The translations under genes were made by a program, and so were the position numbers. The notes beneath the pieces were generated by a model that saw only the letters and a list, made by a program, of their open reading frames with translations, made no database searches and was not told where the DNA came from. Positions 44,489 through 53,812 of a stretch of DNA of 64,000 nt are shown piece by piece. The DNA comes from Rhodopseudomonas telluris (GTDB lineage: Bacteria; Pseudomonadota; Alphaproteobacteria; Rhizobiales; Xanthobacteraceae): contig NZ_JBHLWM010000001.1 of NCBI RefSeq assembly GCF_042432815.1, forward strand, positions 372,001 through 436,000, in the 5' to 3' direction. Positions within the stretch are counted from its first letter, which is position 1, and the number at the start of each line of letters is the position of its first letter.

Positions 44489-46504
44489 TTGAACATCCCC
44501 GCACGCGAACTCCACGATCAAGTCAGCCATCGCGACATGGCGAACGCGATCCGCTTCCTCGCCATCGACGCGGTGGAGAAGGCGAAGTCCGGCCATCCCG
44601 GCATGCCGATGGGCATGGCCGACGTCGCCACCGTTCTGTTCACCCGCTTCCTGAAGTTCGATCCCGCCGATCCGGCGTGGCCGGACCGCGACCGCTTCGT
44701 GCTGTCCGCCGGCCACGGCTCGATGCTGCTGTACGCGCTGCTGCATCTGACCGGCTATCCGGAGATGACGATCGACCAAATCAAATCGTTCCGGCAGTGG
44801 GGCTCGAAGACCGCCGGTCATCCGGAATACGGCCACACGCAAGGCGTCGAGACCACCACCGGCCCGCTCGGCCAGGGGCTCGCGACCTCGGTCGGCATGG
44901 CGCTCGCCGAGCGCATGATGAACGCGCGCTACGGCGACGCGCTGGTCGATCACTATACGTATGTGATCGCCGGAGACGGCTGCCTGATGGAAGGCGTCAG
45001 CCACGAGGCGATCTCGCTGGCCGGCCACCTCAAGCTGAACAAACTGATCGTGCTGTGGGACGACAACCACATCTCGATCGACGGCAACACCTCGCTGTCC
45101 TGCTCGGACGATCAACTCGCGCGCTTCGCCGCCTCGGGCTGGGCCACCACCCGTGTCGACGGCCATGATCCGGACGCGGTGGCGGCGGCGATCGAAGCCG
45201 CCAAGGCGAGCGATCGCCCGTCGCTGATCGCCTGCCGCACCACCATCGGCTTCGGCTCGCCCAAGGTCGCCGGCACCGAGAAGGCGCATGGCGCGCCGCT
45301 CGGCGCCGAGGAAATCGAGAAGACCCGCGCGGCGCTGAACTGGCCGTATCCGGCCTTCGAAGTGCCGGACGCCATCCTGGCGCGCTGGCGCGAGGCCGGG
45401 AGCCGCGGCAAGGCCGCGCATCAGGCCTGGACGCAGCGCCTCGGTGGCCTCGATGCCGCGACCCGCACCGGCTTCGAGAACAACCTCGCCGGCAAGCTGT
45501 CGGCCGACTACGAGCCGGCGCTGAAGGCGCTGATCGCCGGCTTCGCGTCCGAGCAGCCGTCGATCGCCACCCGTCAGGCGTCGCAGCTCACCATCAACGC
45601 GCTGGTGCCGGCGTCGCCGAACCTGCTCGGCGGCTCCGCCGACCTGACGCACTCCAACCTGACGCAGGCCAAGGGCTCCGCTTCGGTGAAGCCGGGCGCG
45701 TTTGGCGGCAGCTATCTGCACTACGGCATCCGCGAATTCGGCATGGCGGCGGCGATGAACGGCATCGCGCTGCATGGCGGCTTCATCCCGTTCGGCGGCA
45801 CCTTCCTGGTGTTCGCCGACTACAGCCGGCCGGCGATCCGCCTCGCGGCGCTGATGGGCGTGCGCGTCATCCATGTGATGACCCACGACTCGATCGGCCT
45901 CGGCGAAGACGGCCCGACCCATCAGCCGGTCGAGCACGTCGCCTCGCTGCGCGCGATCCCGAACGTGCTGGTGTTCCGCCCGGCCGACGCGATCGAGACC
46001 GCGCAGGCCTGGGACGCCGCATTGAAGCAGACGCACCGCCCCTCGGTGCTGGCGCTATCGCGCCAGGCGCTGCCGACGCTGCCGCGGCCGAACGGGGTCA
46101 CCGACAATCCGGTTTCGCGTGGCGCTTATTTGGTCATCGATCCCGGCCAGCGCGATGTCACACTGATCGCCACCGGCTCGGAAGTGTCGCTGGCGCTCGA
46201 AGCCGCCTGCAAGCTCGAGGCGGATGGTATCAAGGCGGCGGTGGTGTCGGCGCCGTGCTTCGAACTGTTCGCCGAACAGGACGACGCGTATCGGGCCGGC
46301 GTGCTCGGCACCGCGCCGCGGGTCGGCGTCGAGGCGGCGCGCGACACCGACTGGCGTCGCTGGATCGGCGATGGCGGCGCCTTCGTCGGCATGACCGGCT
46401 TCGGCGCCTCGGCGCCCGCGCCGGTGCTGTACCAGAAGTTCGGCATCACCACCGATGCGGTGGTGGACGCCGCCAAGGGCGCGATCGCCCGCGGCAAGCA
46501 TTGA
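44489..46504 (+). CDS. cbbT: Transketolase
   Basis: A 671-residue thiamine-diphosphate enzyme. It has the transketolase motifs KSGHPGMPMGMAD, GHGSMLLYALLHLTGY, the thiamine diphosphate motif GDGCLMEGVSHEA and DSIGLGEDGPTHQPVEH. It rearranges sugar phosphates to regenerate ribulose-5-phosphate. Start is TTG 44489 with GGGAGG upstream, so translation initiation may be less efficient than for its neighbours. Confidence 0.95.
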   Translation: MNIPARELHDQVSHRDMANAIRFLAIDAVEKAKSGHPGMPMGMADVATVLFTRFLKFDPADPAWPDRDRFVLSAGHGSMLLYALLHLTGYPEMTIDQIKSFRQWGSKTAGHPEYGHTQGVETTTGPLGQGLATSVGMALAERMMNARYGDALVDHYTYVIAGDGCLMEGVSHEAISLAGHLKLNKLIVLWDDNHISIDGNTSLSCSDDQLARFAASGWATTRVDGHDPDAVAAAIEAAKASDRPSLIACRTTIGFGSPKVAGTEKAHGAPLGAEEIEKTRAALNWPYPAFEVPDAILARWREAGSRGKAAHQAWTQRLGGLDAATRTGFENNLAGKLSADYEPALKALIAGFASEQPSIATRQASQLTINALVPASPNLLGGSADLTHSNLTQAKGSASVKPGAFGGSYLHYGIREFGMAAAMNGIALHGGFIPFGGTFLVFADYSRPAIRLAALMGVRVIHVMTHDSIGLGEDGPTHQPVEHVASLRAIPNVLVFRPADAIETAQAWDAALKQTHRPSVLALSRQALPTLPRPNGVTDNPVSRGAYLVIDPGQRDVTLIATGSEVSLALEAACKLEADGIKAAVVSAPCFELFAEQDDAYRAGVLGTAPRVGVEAARDTDWRRWIGDGGAFVGMTGFGASAPAPVLYQKFGITTDAVVDAAKGAIARGKH

Positions 46505-46563
46505 GCCCGATTTCGAACACCACGACCGCAGCGTCGTCACACGTTTAGTCAGTAGGAGACATC

Positions 46564-47649
46564 ATGGCGCGTATCACCCTGAGGCAATTGCTGGATCACG
46601 CCGCCGAGCACAGCTACGGCGTGCCCGCGTTCAACATCAACAACATGGAGCAGGGCCTGGCGATCATGGAGGCGGCGGCTGCGGTCGACGCGCCAGTGAT
46701 CATCCAGGCGTCGCGCGGCGCGCGGTCCTACGCCAACGACATCATGCTGGCGAAGATGATCGATGCGCTCGCCGAGATGTATCCGGACATCCCGCTGTGC
46801 ATGCATCAGGACCACGGCAACGACGAAGCCACCTGCGCCACCGCGATCCGCTACGGCTTCACCTCGGTGATGATGGACGGCTCGCTCAAGGCCGACGCCA
46901 AGACGGCGGCGGACTATCAGTACAATGTCGACATCACCCGCCGCGTCACCGACATGGCGCATTGGGTCGGTGCCTCGGTCGAGGGCGAACTCGGCGTGCT
47001 CGGCTCGCTCGAGCATGGCGGCGGCGAGCAGGAAGACGGCCACGGCGTCGAGGGCAAGGTCAGCCGCGAGCAATTGCTGACCGATCCGGACCAGGCGGTC
47101 GACTTCGTGCGCGCCACCAAGGTCGACGCGCTGGCGATCGCGATGGGCACCTCGCACGGCGCCTACAAGTTCTCGCGCAAGCCGGACGGCGACGTGCTGG
47201 CCATGAAGGTGGTGGAGGAGATCCACCGCCGTCTGCCCAACACCCATCTGGTGATGCACGGCTCGTCGTCGGTGCCGCAGGATCTGCAGGACATCTTCAA
47301 CGAGTTCGGCGGCGCGATGCCGCAGACCTTCGGTGTGCCGGTCGAGGAGATCGTGCGCGGCATCAAGCACGGCGTCCGCAAGGTCAATATCGACACCGAC
47401 TGCCGCCTGGCGATGACCGGCGTGTTCCGCAAGGTCGCGACCCAGAACAAGGCGGAGTTCGATCCGCGCAAGTTCCTGAAGCCCGCGATGGATGCGATGC
47501 GCGACGTCTGCCGTCTGCGCTTCGAACAGTTCGGCACCGCCGGCCACGCCAGCAAGATCAAGGTCGTGCCGATGTCCGAAATGGCCAAGCGCTACAAGGC
47601 CGGTGCGCTCGATCCGCAGATCGGCCAGGTCGCCCGCGCCGCCGAATAG
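46564..47649 (+). CDS. cbbA: Fructose-bisphosphate aldolase, class II
   Basis: The 361-residue zinc-dependent aldolase condenses dihydroxyacetone phosphate with glyceraldehyde-3-phosphate. Motifs: YGVPAFNINNMEQG, the metal-binding HQDHGNDEAT, GFTSVMMDGS, HGSSSVPQ and GVRKVNIDTDCRLA. It lies 59 bp after cbbT and 153 bp before cbbM. Confidence 0.94.
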   Translation: MARITLRQLLDHAAEHSYGVPAFNINNMEQGLAIMEAAAAVDAPVIIQASRGARSYANDIMLAKMIDALAEMYPDIPLCMHQDHGNDEATCATAIRYGFTSVMMDGSLKADAKTAADYQYNVDITRRVTDMAHWVGASVEGELGVLGSLEHGGGEQEDGHGVEGKVSREQLLTDPDQAVDFVRATKVDALAIAMGTSHGAYKFSRKPDGDVLAMKVVEEIHRRLPNTHLVMHGSSSVPQDLQDIFNEFGGAMPQTFGVPVEEIVRGIKHGVRKVNIDTDCRLAMTGVFRKVATQNKAEFDPRKFLKPAMDAMRDVCRLRFEQFGTAGHASKIKVVPMSEMAKRYKAGALDPQIGQVARAAE

Positions 47650-47802
47650 GCGCGGCGCGGCCAGCAACGCGGACCAACCGCGGCTCAAGAAATCACGGGG
47701 AGAATGCGCGCGCGGGGAGAGGGGTCTCCGCGCGGCCGCGCGCTTGCGCGGCGAATTTTCGGATGCATCACGCCGGCAGTGGCCGGCACTCAGGAGTTCG
47801 TC

Positions 47803-49188
47803 ATGGACCAGTCCAACCGCTATGCCAACCTCAACCTCAAGGAAAGCGACCTGATCGCGGGCGGACGGCACGTGCTGTGCGCCTACATCATGAAGCCGAA
47901 GGACGGCTTCGGCAATTTCCTGCAGACGGCCGCGCACTTCGCCGCCGAATCCTCCACCGGCACCAACGTTGAAGTTTCGACCACCGACGACTTCACCCGC
48001 GGCGTCGACGCGCTGGTGTACGAGATCGACGAAGCCAGGCAGCTGATGAAGATCGCCTACCCGATCGAGCTGTTCGACCGCAACATCATCGACGGGCGCG
48101 CCATGATCGCGTCGTTCCTGACGCTGACGATCGGCAACAACCAGGGCATGGGCGACGTCGAATACGCCAAGATGCACGACTTCTACGTGCCGCCGGCGTA
48201 TCTCAAGCTGTTCGACGGCCCGTCGACCACGATCAAGGATCTGTGGCGGGTGCTCGGCCGGCCGGTGGTCGATGGCGGCTTCATCGTCGGCACTATCATC
48301 AAGCCGAAGCTCGGCCTGCGGCCGCAGCCCTTCGCCAACGCCTGCTACGACTTCTGGCTCGGCGGCGACTTCATCAAGAACGACGAGCCGCAGGGCAACC
48401 AGGTGTTCGCGCCGTTCAAGGACACGGTGCAGGCCGTCGCCGACGCGATGCGCCGCGCCCAGGACAAGACCGGCGAGGCCAAGCTGTTCTCGTTCAACAT
48501 CACCGCCGACGATCACTACGAGATGGTGGCGCGCGGCGAGTACATCCTTCAGACGTTCGGCGAGAACGCCGATCACGTCGCTTTTCTGGTGGACGGCTAC
48601 GTCGCCGGCCCGGCCGCGATCACCACGGCGCGCCGCCGCTTTCCGAAGCAGTATCTGCACTATCACCGCGCCGGTCACGGCGCCGTGACGTCGCCGCAGA
48701 GCAAGCGCGGCTACACCGCCTTCGTGCTGTCGAAGATGGCCCGTCTGCAGGGCGCCTCCGGCATCCATGTCGGCACCATGGGCTTCGGCAAGATGGAAGG
48801 CGAAGCCTCCGACCGCACCGCGGCCTTCATGATCACGCAGGATTCCGCGGAGGGTCCGTACTTCCATCAGGAATGGCTCGGCCTCAATCCGACCACGCCA
48901 ATCATCTCGGGCGGCATGAACGCGCTGCGGATGCCGGGTTTCTTCGACAATCTCGGCCACTCCAACCTGATCATGACGGCGGGCGGTGGTGCGTTCGGTC
49001 ACATCGATGGCGGTGCGGCGGGCGCCAAGTCGCTGCGACAGGCCGAGCAGTGCTGGAAGCTCGGCGCCGATCCGGTGGAGTTCGCCAAGGATCACCGCGA
49101 GTTCGCCCGCGCCTTCGAGAGCTTCCCGCAGGACGCCGACAAGCTGTATCCGAACTGGCGCAACAAGCTGAAGCTCGCGGCCGCCTGA
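47803..49188 (+). CDS. cbbM: RuBisCO large subunit, form II
   Basis: The 461-residue enzyme fixes CO2 onto ribulose-1,5-bisphosphate. It is form II because it is unaccompanied by a small subunit gene and starts MDQSNRYANLNLKESDLIAG. The carbamylated active-site Lys is in GGDFIKNDEPQGNQ (K192), and HYHRAGHGA and SGGMNALRMPG are present. AGGAG is 6 bp before ATG 47803. The earlier in-frame Met codons have no ribosome-binding site. A strong hairpin terminator follows at 49211-49237. Confidence 0.96.
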   Translation: MDQSNRYANLNLKESDLIAGGRHVLCAYIMKPKDGFGNFLQTAAHFAAESSTGTNVEVSTTDDFTRGVDALVYEIDEARQLMKIAYPIELFDRNIIDGRAMIASFLTLTIGNNQGMGDVEYAKMHDFYVPPAYLKLFDGPSTTIKDLWRVLGRPVVDGGFIVGTIIKPKLGLRPQPFANACYDFWLGGDFIKNDEPQGNQVFAPFKDTVQAVADAMRRAQDKTGEAKLFSFNITADDHYEMVARGEYILQTFGENADHVAFLVDGYVAGPAAITTARRRFPKQYLHYHRAGHGAVTSPQSKRGYTAFVLSKMARLQGASGIHVGTMGFGKMEGEASDRTAAFMITQDSAEGPYFHQEWLGLNPTTPIISGGMNALRMPGFFDNLGHSNLIMTAGGGAFGHIDGGAAGAKSLRQAEQCWKLGADPVEFAKDHREFARAFESFPQDADKLYPNWRNKLKLAAA

Positions 49189-49210
49189 GCGACCAACTGC
49201 GATGATTGCA

Positions 49211-49237
49211 ACGGCCCGCGTCCTCGGCGCGGGCCGT
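49211..49237 (+). terminator. Terminator of the cbb operon
   Basis: Perfect 10-bp stem ACGGCCCGCG / CGCGGGCCGT with a 7-nt loop, 22 bp after the cbbM stop, followed by TTCGC. It is the obvious end of the cbbF-P-T-A-M transcript. The stretch to 49469 shows no other gene. Confidence 0.8.
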
Positions 49238-49469
49238 TTCGCGTAGTACGACCTCGGACTTGCCCGAGGCCGCGACCTTGCACCTGGGTTTGCCTACCCA
49301 GTCAGTCCCCGACCAATCGACTTACTTGCTTCGGATCGCGTTAGGAAACGACTCACGCTGCCGCGAGGCGGCGCTTCACAATTTGTCCAAGCCGTGCAAG
49401 CGTTGGGCAGTCCGCAGCCTGTGATAGCTCAGTTGGTCTGTCCGCTGTGGCCGGGACGAGGGAATCGCG

Positions 49470-49766
49470 ATGATTCACCGTCATTCCAAGACCTACATGT
49501 TTCAGCTTCAGCGGAACGGCTGCGCCTACGACTGCGCGTTCTTTCTCACCGACAACCGGCTGATCACGGTCGAGGCCGCCGGCCGGAAGCACACCGAGGC
49601 GCTCGGCTCGAAGCCGCCGGGAGCCTCCGCGATCCGGATCGCCGCGCATCTCATTGCCGAGGCCCAGCCGCGGGCCGAAGCGGACGAACGCAAAGGTTGG
49701 TTCGGGCGGCTGTTCGGCGGCTTCCAGCCGACCGAGCCGGTCGAACCGTTCCACGAGCGTCCCTGA
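49470..49766 (+). CDS. Small hypothetical protein
   Basis: A 98-residue soluble protein: KTYMFQLQRNGCAYDCAFFL and a hydrophilic C-terminal half with GWFGRLFGGF. A Cys-x3-Cys pair lies early. No family recognised. GAGGGAATC upstream of ATG 49470 supports translation. It is between the cbb operon and feoAB on the same strand. Confidence 0.55.
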   Translation: MIHRHSKTYMFQLQRNGCAYDCAFFLTDNRLITVEAAGRKHTEALGSKPPGASAIRIAAHLIAEAQPRAEADERKGWFGRLFGGFQPTEPVEPFHERP

Positions 49767-49788
49767 AGTCCGACTGACGCCGCGCCGG

Positions 49789-49956
49789 TTAGAAACGCTT
49801 GGCGATCAGCAGGCAGAGCAGCACCGTCGCCGACGACGCCATCACGGTCGCCATGTTGGTGAGGTTCAGCGCGATCACCGTCGCGAGTCCTGCCGTATCG
49901 GCGGAGGCGGTGTGGCTTTTGCGGTGGGTGGTCTTGGCTGTCGAGCGTGCCGTCAT
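49789..49956 (-). CDS. Small membrane protein (55 aa)
   Basis: From ATG 49956: MTARSTAKTTHRKSHTAS, a basic N-terminus, then a hydrophobic segment ATVMASSATVLLCLLIA ending in KRF. It looks like a single-helix membrane protein. AAGGGG is next to an in-frame ATG at 49962 but too close, so the second ATG, 6 bp later, is preferred. Function unknown. Confidence 0.5.
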   Translation of the reverse strand: MTARSTAKTTHRKSHTASADTAGLATVIALNLTNMATVMASSATVLLCLLIAKRF

Positions 49957-50344
49957 TGTCATTCCCCTTATCCTGCCGCCGCCAAGCCATGAGCGCGGCC
50001 GGGCAGCAAAATCCCCGCCGTCACCCTTCCACGCCGCGTTGGCCGAACCCTTAACGCCGCCCCGCCGCCGCGTCCGATCGCAACCCATGGTTTATGATTT
50101 CGGTGAGGGGCGAGGCGTCCGCGCCGCTCGCACTCCGCTTGGCGAACGGCTGTTCCAGCCTCGTTAGTTCGGTCGCACTGGGGAAACTCCGCAAAGCGCG
50201 CCGGCAAATTGTGCTAGATCAAACCACTTTCGCGCGATTTCGCGTTACATGCGAATTGATAGCGCCTGTTACAATCGTTCTAAACTCCGAGCGGCGCAGG
50301 GCTGAATCTCTTGACCTCTGCAGCCACGATTGGAAGAACGGGCG
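49957..50344. other. 388-bp control region before feoA
   Basis: No gene seen. It holds the candidate Fnr/FixK site at 50209-50222 and an A+T-rich tract from about 50220, where the feoAB promoter probably lies. A possible translation of the minus strand in the left part is Arg-rich and not credible. Confidence 0.5.
50209..50222. promoter_or_regulatory. Fnr/FixK-like site upstream of feoA
   Basis: TTGTGCTAGATCAA matches TTGAT-N4-ATCAA at 8 of 10 positions (right half perfect). It lies 123 bp before the feoA start. FeoAB is an anaerobic ferrous-iron transporter, so control by an oxygen-responsive regulator is plausible. Confidence 0.5.
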
Positions 50345-50626
50345 ATGACCTCGAACCTGCATCACAACGGCCATAAGCCGATCCTGCTCGGCAATGCGCG
50401 GCGCGGCTATCGGGGCGTCGTGCAGGCGATCGATCCGCAGCGCGTGGTTTCGTCGCTGCAGCCGGTCGAGCTGGAGAGCCGCCTGATCGAACTCGGCTTC
50501 GTCGAAGGCGCCAAGGTCGAGGTTCTGCACGAAGGTATCATCGGGCGTGATCCGATCGCGGTGCGGGTCGACAACATCACGATCGCGGTCCGTCGCCGCG
50601 AAGCGATGGCCGTCGTATTGATGTGA
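50345..50626 (+). CDS. feoA: Ferrous iron transport protein A
   Basis: A 93-residue SH3-like protein: GYRGVVQAI, LESRLIELGFVEGAKVEVLHEGIIGRDPIAVRV and a final IAVRRREAMAVVLM. This is the complete FeoA pattern. FeoA assists FeoB in ferrous-iron uptake. ATG 50345 is preferred to TTG 50330; GGAAG lies 8 bp before it. It is 10 bp before feoB. Confidence 0.92.
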   Translation: MTSNLHHNGHKPILLGNARRGYRGVVQAIDPQRVVSSLQPVELESRLIELGFVEGAKVEVLHEGIIGRDPIAVRVDNITIAVRRREAMAVVLM

Positions 50627-50636
50627 CGATTTCACG

Positions 50637-52517
50637 ATGAGCTCCGTCGAGAGTCAGCCCTTCAATCTTGCGCTGGTGGGAACGCCGAACAGCGGCAAGA
50701 CCTCGCTGTTCAATGCGCTGACCGGCAGCCGCCAGAAGGTCGCGAACTATCCGGGCGTCACGGTCGAGCGCAAAGCCGGCGTGTTCACGACGCCGGCCGG
50801 CCGCACCGTCAGCCTGCTCGATCTGCCCGGCACCTATTCGCTGCGCGGCCGCAGCCCCGACGAAGAAATCACCCGCGACGTCGTGCTCGGCCGCAAGGCG
50901 GGCGAGTCGGTTCCGGATCTCGTTCTGTGCGTCGCGGACTCGACCAATCTGCGCCTGACCTTCCGGCTGATGCTGGAGCTGAAGGCGACCGGCCGGCCGC
51001 TGATGCTCGTGCTCAACATGTACGACATCGCCAAGCGCCGCGGCGTCGATGTCGACATCGCGAAGCTGTCGGAACAGCTCGGCATTCCGGTCGTGACCTC
51101 CATCGCCGTGCGCAAGGGCGGCACCGCCGAGCTGCTGAAGCGCACCGACGAGATGGCGGCGCATATGCCCGCCGTTGCAGCGTCCGACAATTGGCGCCCG
51201 CTGACGACGGCGGAACTGCGCGCGCTGCAGCGCGAGGCCGATCGCATCATCGCCGAATGCGTCAGCCTGCCGGCACGTCCGCACACAGCGACCGCGAAGG
51301 TCGATGCGGTGGTGCTGCATCCGGTCGCCGGGCTGGTGCTGCTGCTGCTGATCCTGTTCGTGATGTTCCAGGCGGTGTTCACCTGGGCGCAGCCGCTGAT
51401 GGAGCTGATCTCCGGCGGCTTCGAGGCGCTTGGCGAATTCGTGCGCGCCACCCTGCCGGAAGGCCTGCTGCAGAGCTTCCTGCAGAACGGCGTGATCTCC
51501 GGCGTCGGCAGCGTCATCGTGTTCCTGCCGCAGATCATCATCATCTTCCTGTTCATCCTGCTGCTGGAAGATTTCGGCTACATGGCGCGGGCCGCGTTCC
51601 TGATGGACCGCATCATGGGCGGCGCCGGCCTGCACGGCCGCGCCTTCATCCCGCTGCTGTCGAGCTTCGCCTGTGCGATCCCCGGCATCATGGCGACGCG
51701 GGTGATCGACAATCGCCGCGACCGGCTGACCACGATCCTGATCGCGCCGCTGATGACCTGCTCGGCGCGCATCCCGGTCTATACGCTGATCATCTCGGCC
51801 TTCATCCCGTCGCAGCAGGTGTTCGGCTGGATCAACCTGCAGGGGCTGGTGATGTTCGGCCTCTATGCGGCGGGTATCATCAGCGCGCTGGCGGTGTCGG
51901 CGCTGATCAAGTTCTTCATGTGGCGCGACTACGAGCCGGCGCCGTTCATGCTGGAACTGCCGGACTACAAGATGCCGCGGCTGAAGAGCGTAGCGATCGG
52001 CATCTACATCCGCGCCAAGATGTTCCTGCAGCGCGCCGGCACCACGATCTTCTCGATGATGGTGCTGATCTGGTTCCTGGCCTCGTTCCCGCGGCCGCCC
52101 GCCGGCGCCACCGAGCCGGCGATCGACTACAGCCTGGCGTCGATCATCGGCCATGCGATCGAGCCGGTGCTGGCGCCGCTCGGCTTCAACTGGCAGATCG
52201 CGGTGGCGCTGATCCCCGGCATGGCGGCCCGCGAAGTCGCGGTGGCGAGCCTCGGCACCGTCTATGCGATCGAGGGCGGCAAGGAAGCCGCCGAGCAGAT
52301 CGGCCAGGTGCTCGCGTCGAAATGGAGCCTGGCCACGGCGTTGTCGCTGCTGGCGTGGTTCGTGTTCGCCCCGCAATGCGCCTCGACGCTGGCGGTGATC
52401 AAGCGCGAGACCGGCAGCTGGAGCTGGATGGCGGTCACCTTCATCTACATGTTTGTGCTTGCCTACATCGCCAGCCTGATCACCTACAACGTCGCCGTCG
52501 CGCTCGGCGCGGGGTAG
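50637..52517 (+). CDS. feoB: Ferrous iron transport protein B
   Basis: The 626-residue protein has an N-terminal GTPase domain (G1 GTPNSGKTS, G3 DLPGTYS, G4 NMYD) and a C-terminal membrane part with the two Gate motifs, including LLEDFGYMARAAFLMDRIMGGAGLHGRAFIPLLSSFACAIPGIMATR. It imports ferrous iron across the inner membrane under low oxygen. This copy is shorter than E. coli FeoB (773), as in other alphaproteobacteria. The nearby nif genes need large amounts of iron. Confidence 0.95.
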   Translation: MSSVESQPFNLALVGTPNSGKTSLFNALTGSRQKVANYPGVTVERKAGVFTTPAGRTVSLLDLPGTYSLRGRSPDEEITRDVVLGRKAGESVPDLVLCVADSTNLRLTFRLMLELKATGRPLMLVLNMYDIAKRRGVDVDIAKLSEQLGIPVVTSIAVRKGGTAELLKRTDEMAAHMPAVAASDNWRPLTTAELRALQREADRIIAECVSLPARPHTATAKVDAVVLHPVAGLVLLLLILFVMFQAVFTWAQPLMELISGGFEALGEFVRATLPEGLLQSFLQNGVISGVGSVIVFLPQIIIIFLFILLLEDFGYMARAAFLMDRIMGGAGLHGRAFIPLLSSFACAIPGIMATRVIDNRRDRLTTILIAPLMTCSARIPVYTLIISAFIPSQQVFGWINLQGLVMFGLYAAGIISALAVSALIKFFMWRDYEPAPFMLELPDYKMPRLKSVAIGIYIRAKMFLQRAGTTIFSMMVLIWFLASFPRPPAGATEPAIDYSLASIIGHAIEPVLAPLGFNWQIAVALIPGMAAREVAVASLGTVYAIEGGKEAAEQIGQVLASKWSLATALSLLAWFVFAPQCASTLAVIKRETGSWSWMAVTFIYMFVLAYIASLITYNVAVALGAG

Positions 52518-52531
52518 TCACAACGTTGCGG

Positions 52532-52679
52532 TTCACCCCCCCCTGGAGGGGGAGGGTCGCTCGCGTAGCGAGCGGGGTGGGGTGGCGAAGAGTTCGTCCG
52601 CTGTGCCCGCGGCTCACCCCACCCCGTCGTGCCTCGCTTCGCGAGGCCCGCCGACCCTCCCCCTCCAGGGGAGGGTGAA
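52532..52679. repeat. Long palindromic repeat downstream of feoB
   Basis: A 148-bp element with outer arms TTCACCCCCCCTGGAGGGGG and its inverse CCCCTCCAGGGGAGGGTGAA, and inner arms CTCGCGTAGCGAG and CTCGCTTCGCGAG, plus GGGGTGGGGT / ACCCCACCCC. It can fold into a very long hairpin. It sits between convergent genes, where it may block read-through. Confidence 0.85.
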
Positions 52680-52696
52680 GATCAGCGCCAGCCCAA

Positions 52697-53542
52697 TCAG
52701 ACTCGCACGTAAGCCCGCGCGTCCTGCAGCTCATCGAGCTTGCCGGCCGCCCGGCACACCGCGTCGGCGATACTGCGGCCGCGGTTGTCGATGCCGGTCC
52801 ATTGGGCGTGGCGGCCGCGTGGGTCGATCTCCAGCAGCTTCACCCGCACCGGGACTTCGCTGCCGTCACGCACGATGCCTCGCACAATGCCGTCGCACGG
52901 CGCGCGCACCGGCTCGCCGCTGAGATGGCCGAGGACGAATCCTTTGAACACGCGGCTGCCGATCTCGACCGCCGAGTGCCATCTCCCGGTCGTCTGCGAA
53001 TACTGGAAGCGCTCCGCCCCGGCATCGCCGAGCGGACTGGCGACTCCGTCGGCCGCATCGGTCCAGCCATGCGCGACGATCAGCCCGCTGCGCCCCGGCC
53101 GCGTTTCGATCGCCGCGTCGCAATTCACCTCGGTGGCGAAGCCGGGCCCGAGCCCGATGCTCAGCCCCGCGAGCCGCCGTAGATCGGGCGTGACGCGGTG
53201 CTTCTGCATCCGCGCATCGACCAGCAGATCGATCGAGCGCACCGGCAGCAGATCGGGCAGCGGCAGCCACGTCACCTGGATCGCCAGCGAGTGCCGCAGC
53301 GCCTGGTAGATCTGCATGCCGTCGTCGGCCCGCTCGCCCACCACGCCGTCGACCGACACCGGATCGCCATACAACGCGTCGTGAAACGCCATCCGGCGGC
53401 GGATCACCGGCGGAAACGGATCGTGCGACATCACCACCGCGAAGCCTGCGCGATGCAGATGCACCGCCACGGCGGATGCGATCTCGTTGGTGCCGAGCAC
53501 CACCGCGAAGCGGCGTCGGCTGTGGTCGATCGGCTGGTGCAT
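52697..53542 (-). CDS. YqeB-like protein (molybdenum hydroxylase accessory family)
   Basis: The 281-residue protein matches the YqeB/EF2563 family, which is linked with selenium-dependent molybdenum hydroxylases: VVLGTNEIASAVAVHLHRAGFAVVMSH at the start, then RRRMAFHDALYGDPVSVDGVVGE, GLGPGFATEVNCDAAIETRPG and GSRVFKGFVLG. In known members the first motif is usually G-D-L-A-T-G. The role is suggested to be maturation of the molybdenum cofactor. No Mo hydroxylase is next to it here; the nearest is the 26.7-28.9 kb gene. Confidence 0.72.
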   Translation of the reverse strand: MHQPIDHSRRRFAVVLGTNEIASAVAVHLHRAGFAVVMSHDPFPPVIRRRMAFHDALYGDPVSVDGVVGERADDGMQIYQALRHSLAIQVTWLPLPDLLPVRSIDLLVDARMQKHRVTPDLRRLAGLSIGLGPGFATEVNCDAAIETRPGRSGLIVAHGWTDAADGVASPLGDAGAERFQYSQTTGRWHSAVEIGSRVFKGFVLGHLSGEPVRAPCDGIVRGIVRDGSEVPVRVKLLEIDPRGRHAQWTGIDNRGRSIADAVCRAAGKLDELQDARAYVRV

Positions 53543-53812
53543 CCGGATCTCGACTGTCGCTAGGGTAACGGTGACGCCTGATAAGCAAAGGCCGGACCAC
53601 GCGCGATCGGCCTGCGGAATGTCGCGAATTACGCCTTTGGTCGAACAATGCTGTCGGGAAGGCCACGATTTGTCGGGCCGGTCCGCGTGGGCGTTGTCGG
53701 GCACATGACATTGGCTGGCAGCAAAGCACCGTATCGCCGCGCAAATCCGCCGGCGTCGTCTTTGGCCCGGTTCATGCAAAGTCGTTCGTGAAACAAGTGA
53801 TGGAGGTCGTCC
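53543..53812. other. 270-bp divergent intergenic region
   Basis: Between the divergent YqeB-like and SDR genes. It presumably holds two promoters; I see no clear regulator site. GGAGG at 53802-53806 is the SDR ribosome-binding site. Confidence 0.4.

Noticed and set aside
49425..49445. Bases GATAGCTCAGTTGGTC resemble the D-arm of a tRNA gene.
   Set aside because: No acceptor stem pairing and no T-arm GTTCGA within 90 bp; looks like a coincidental match or fragment.
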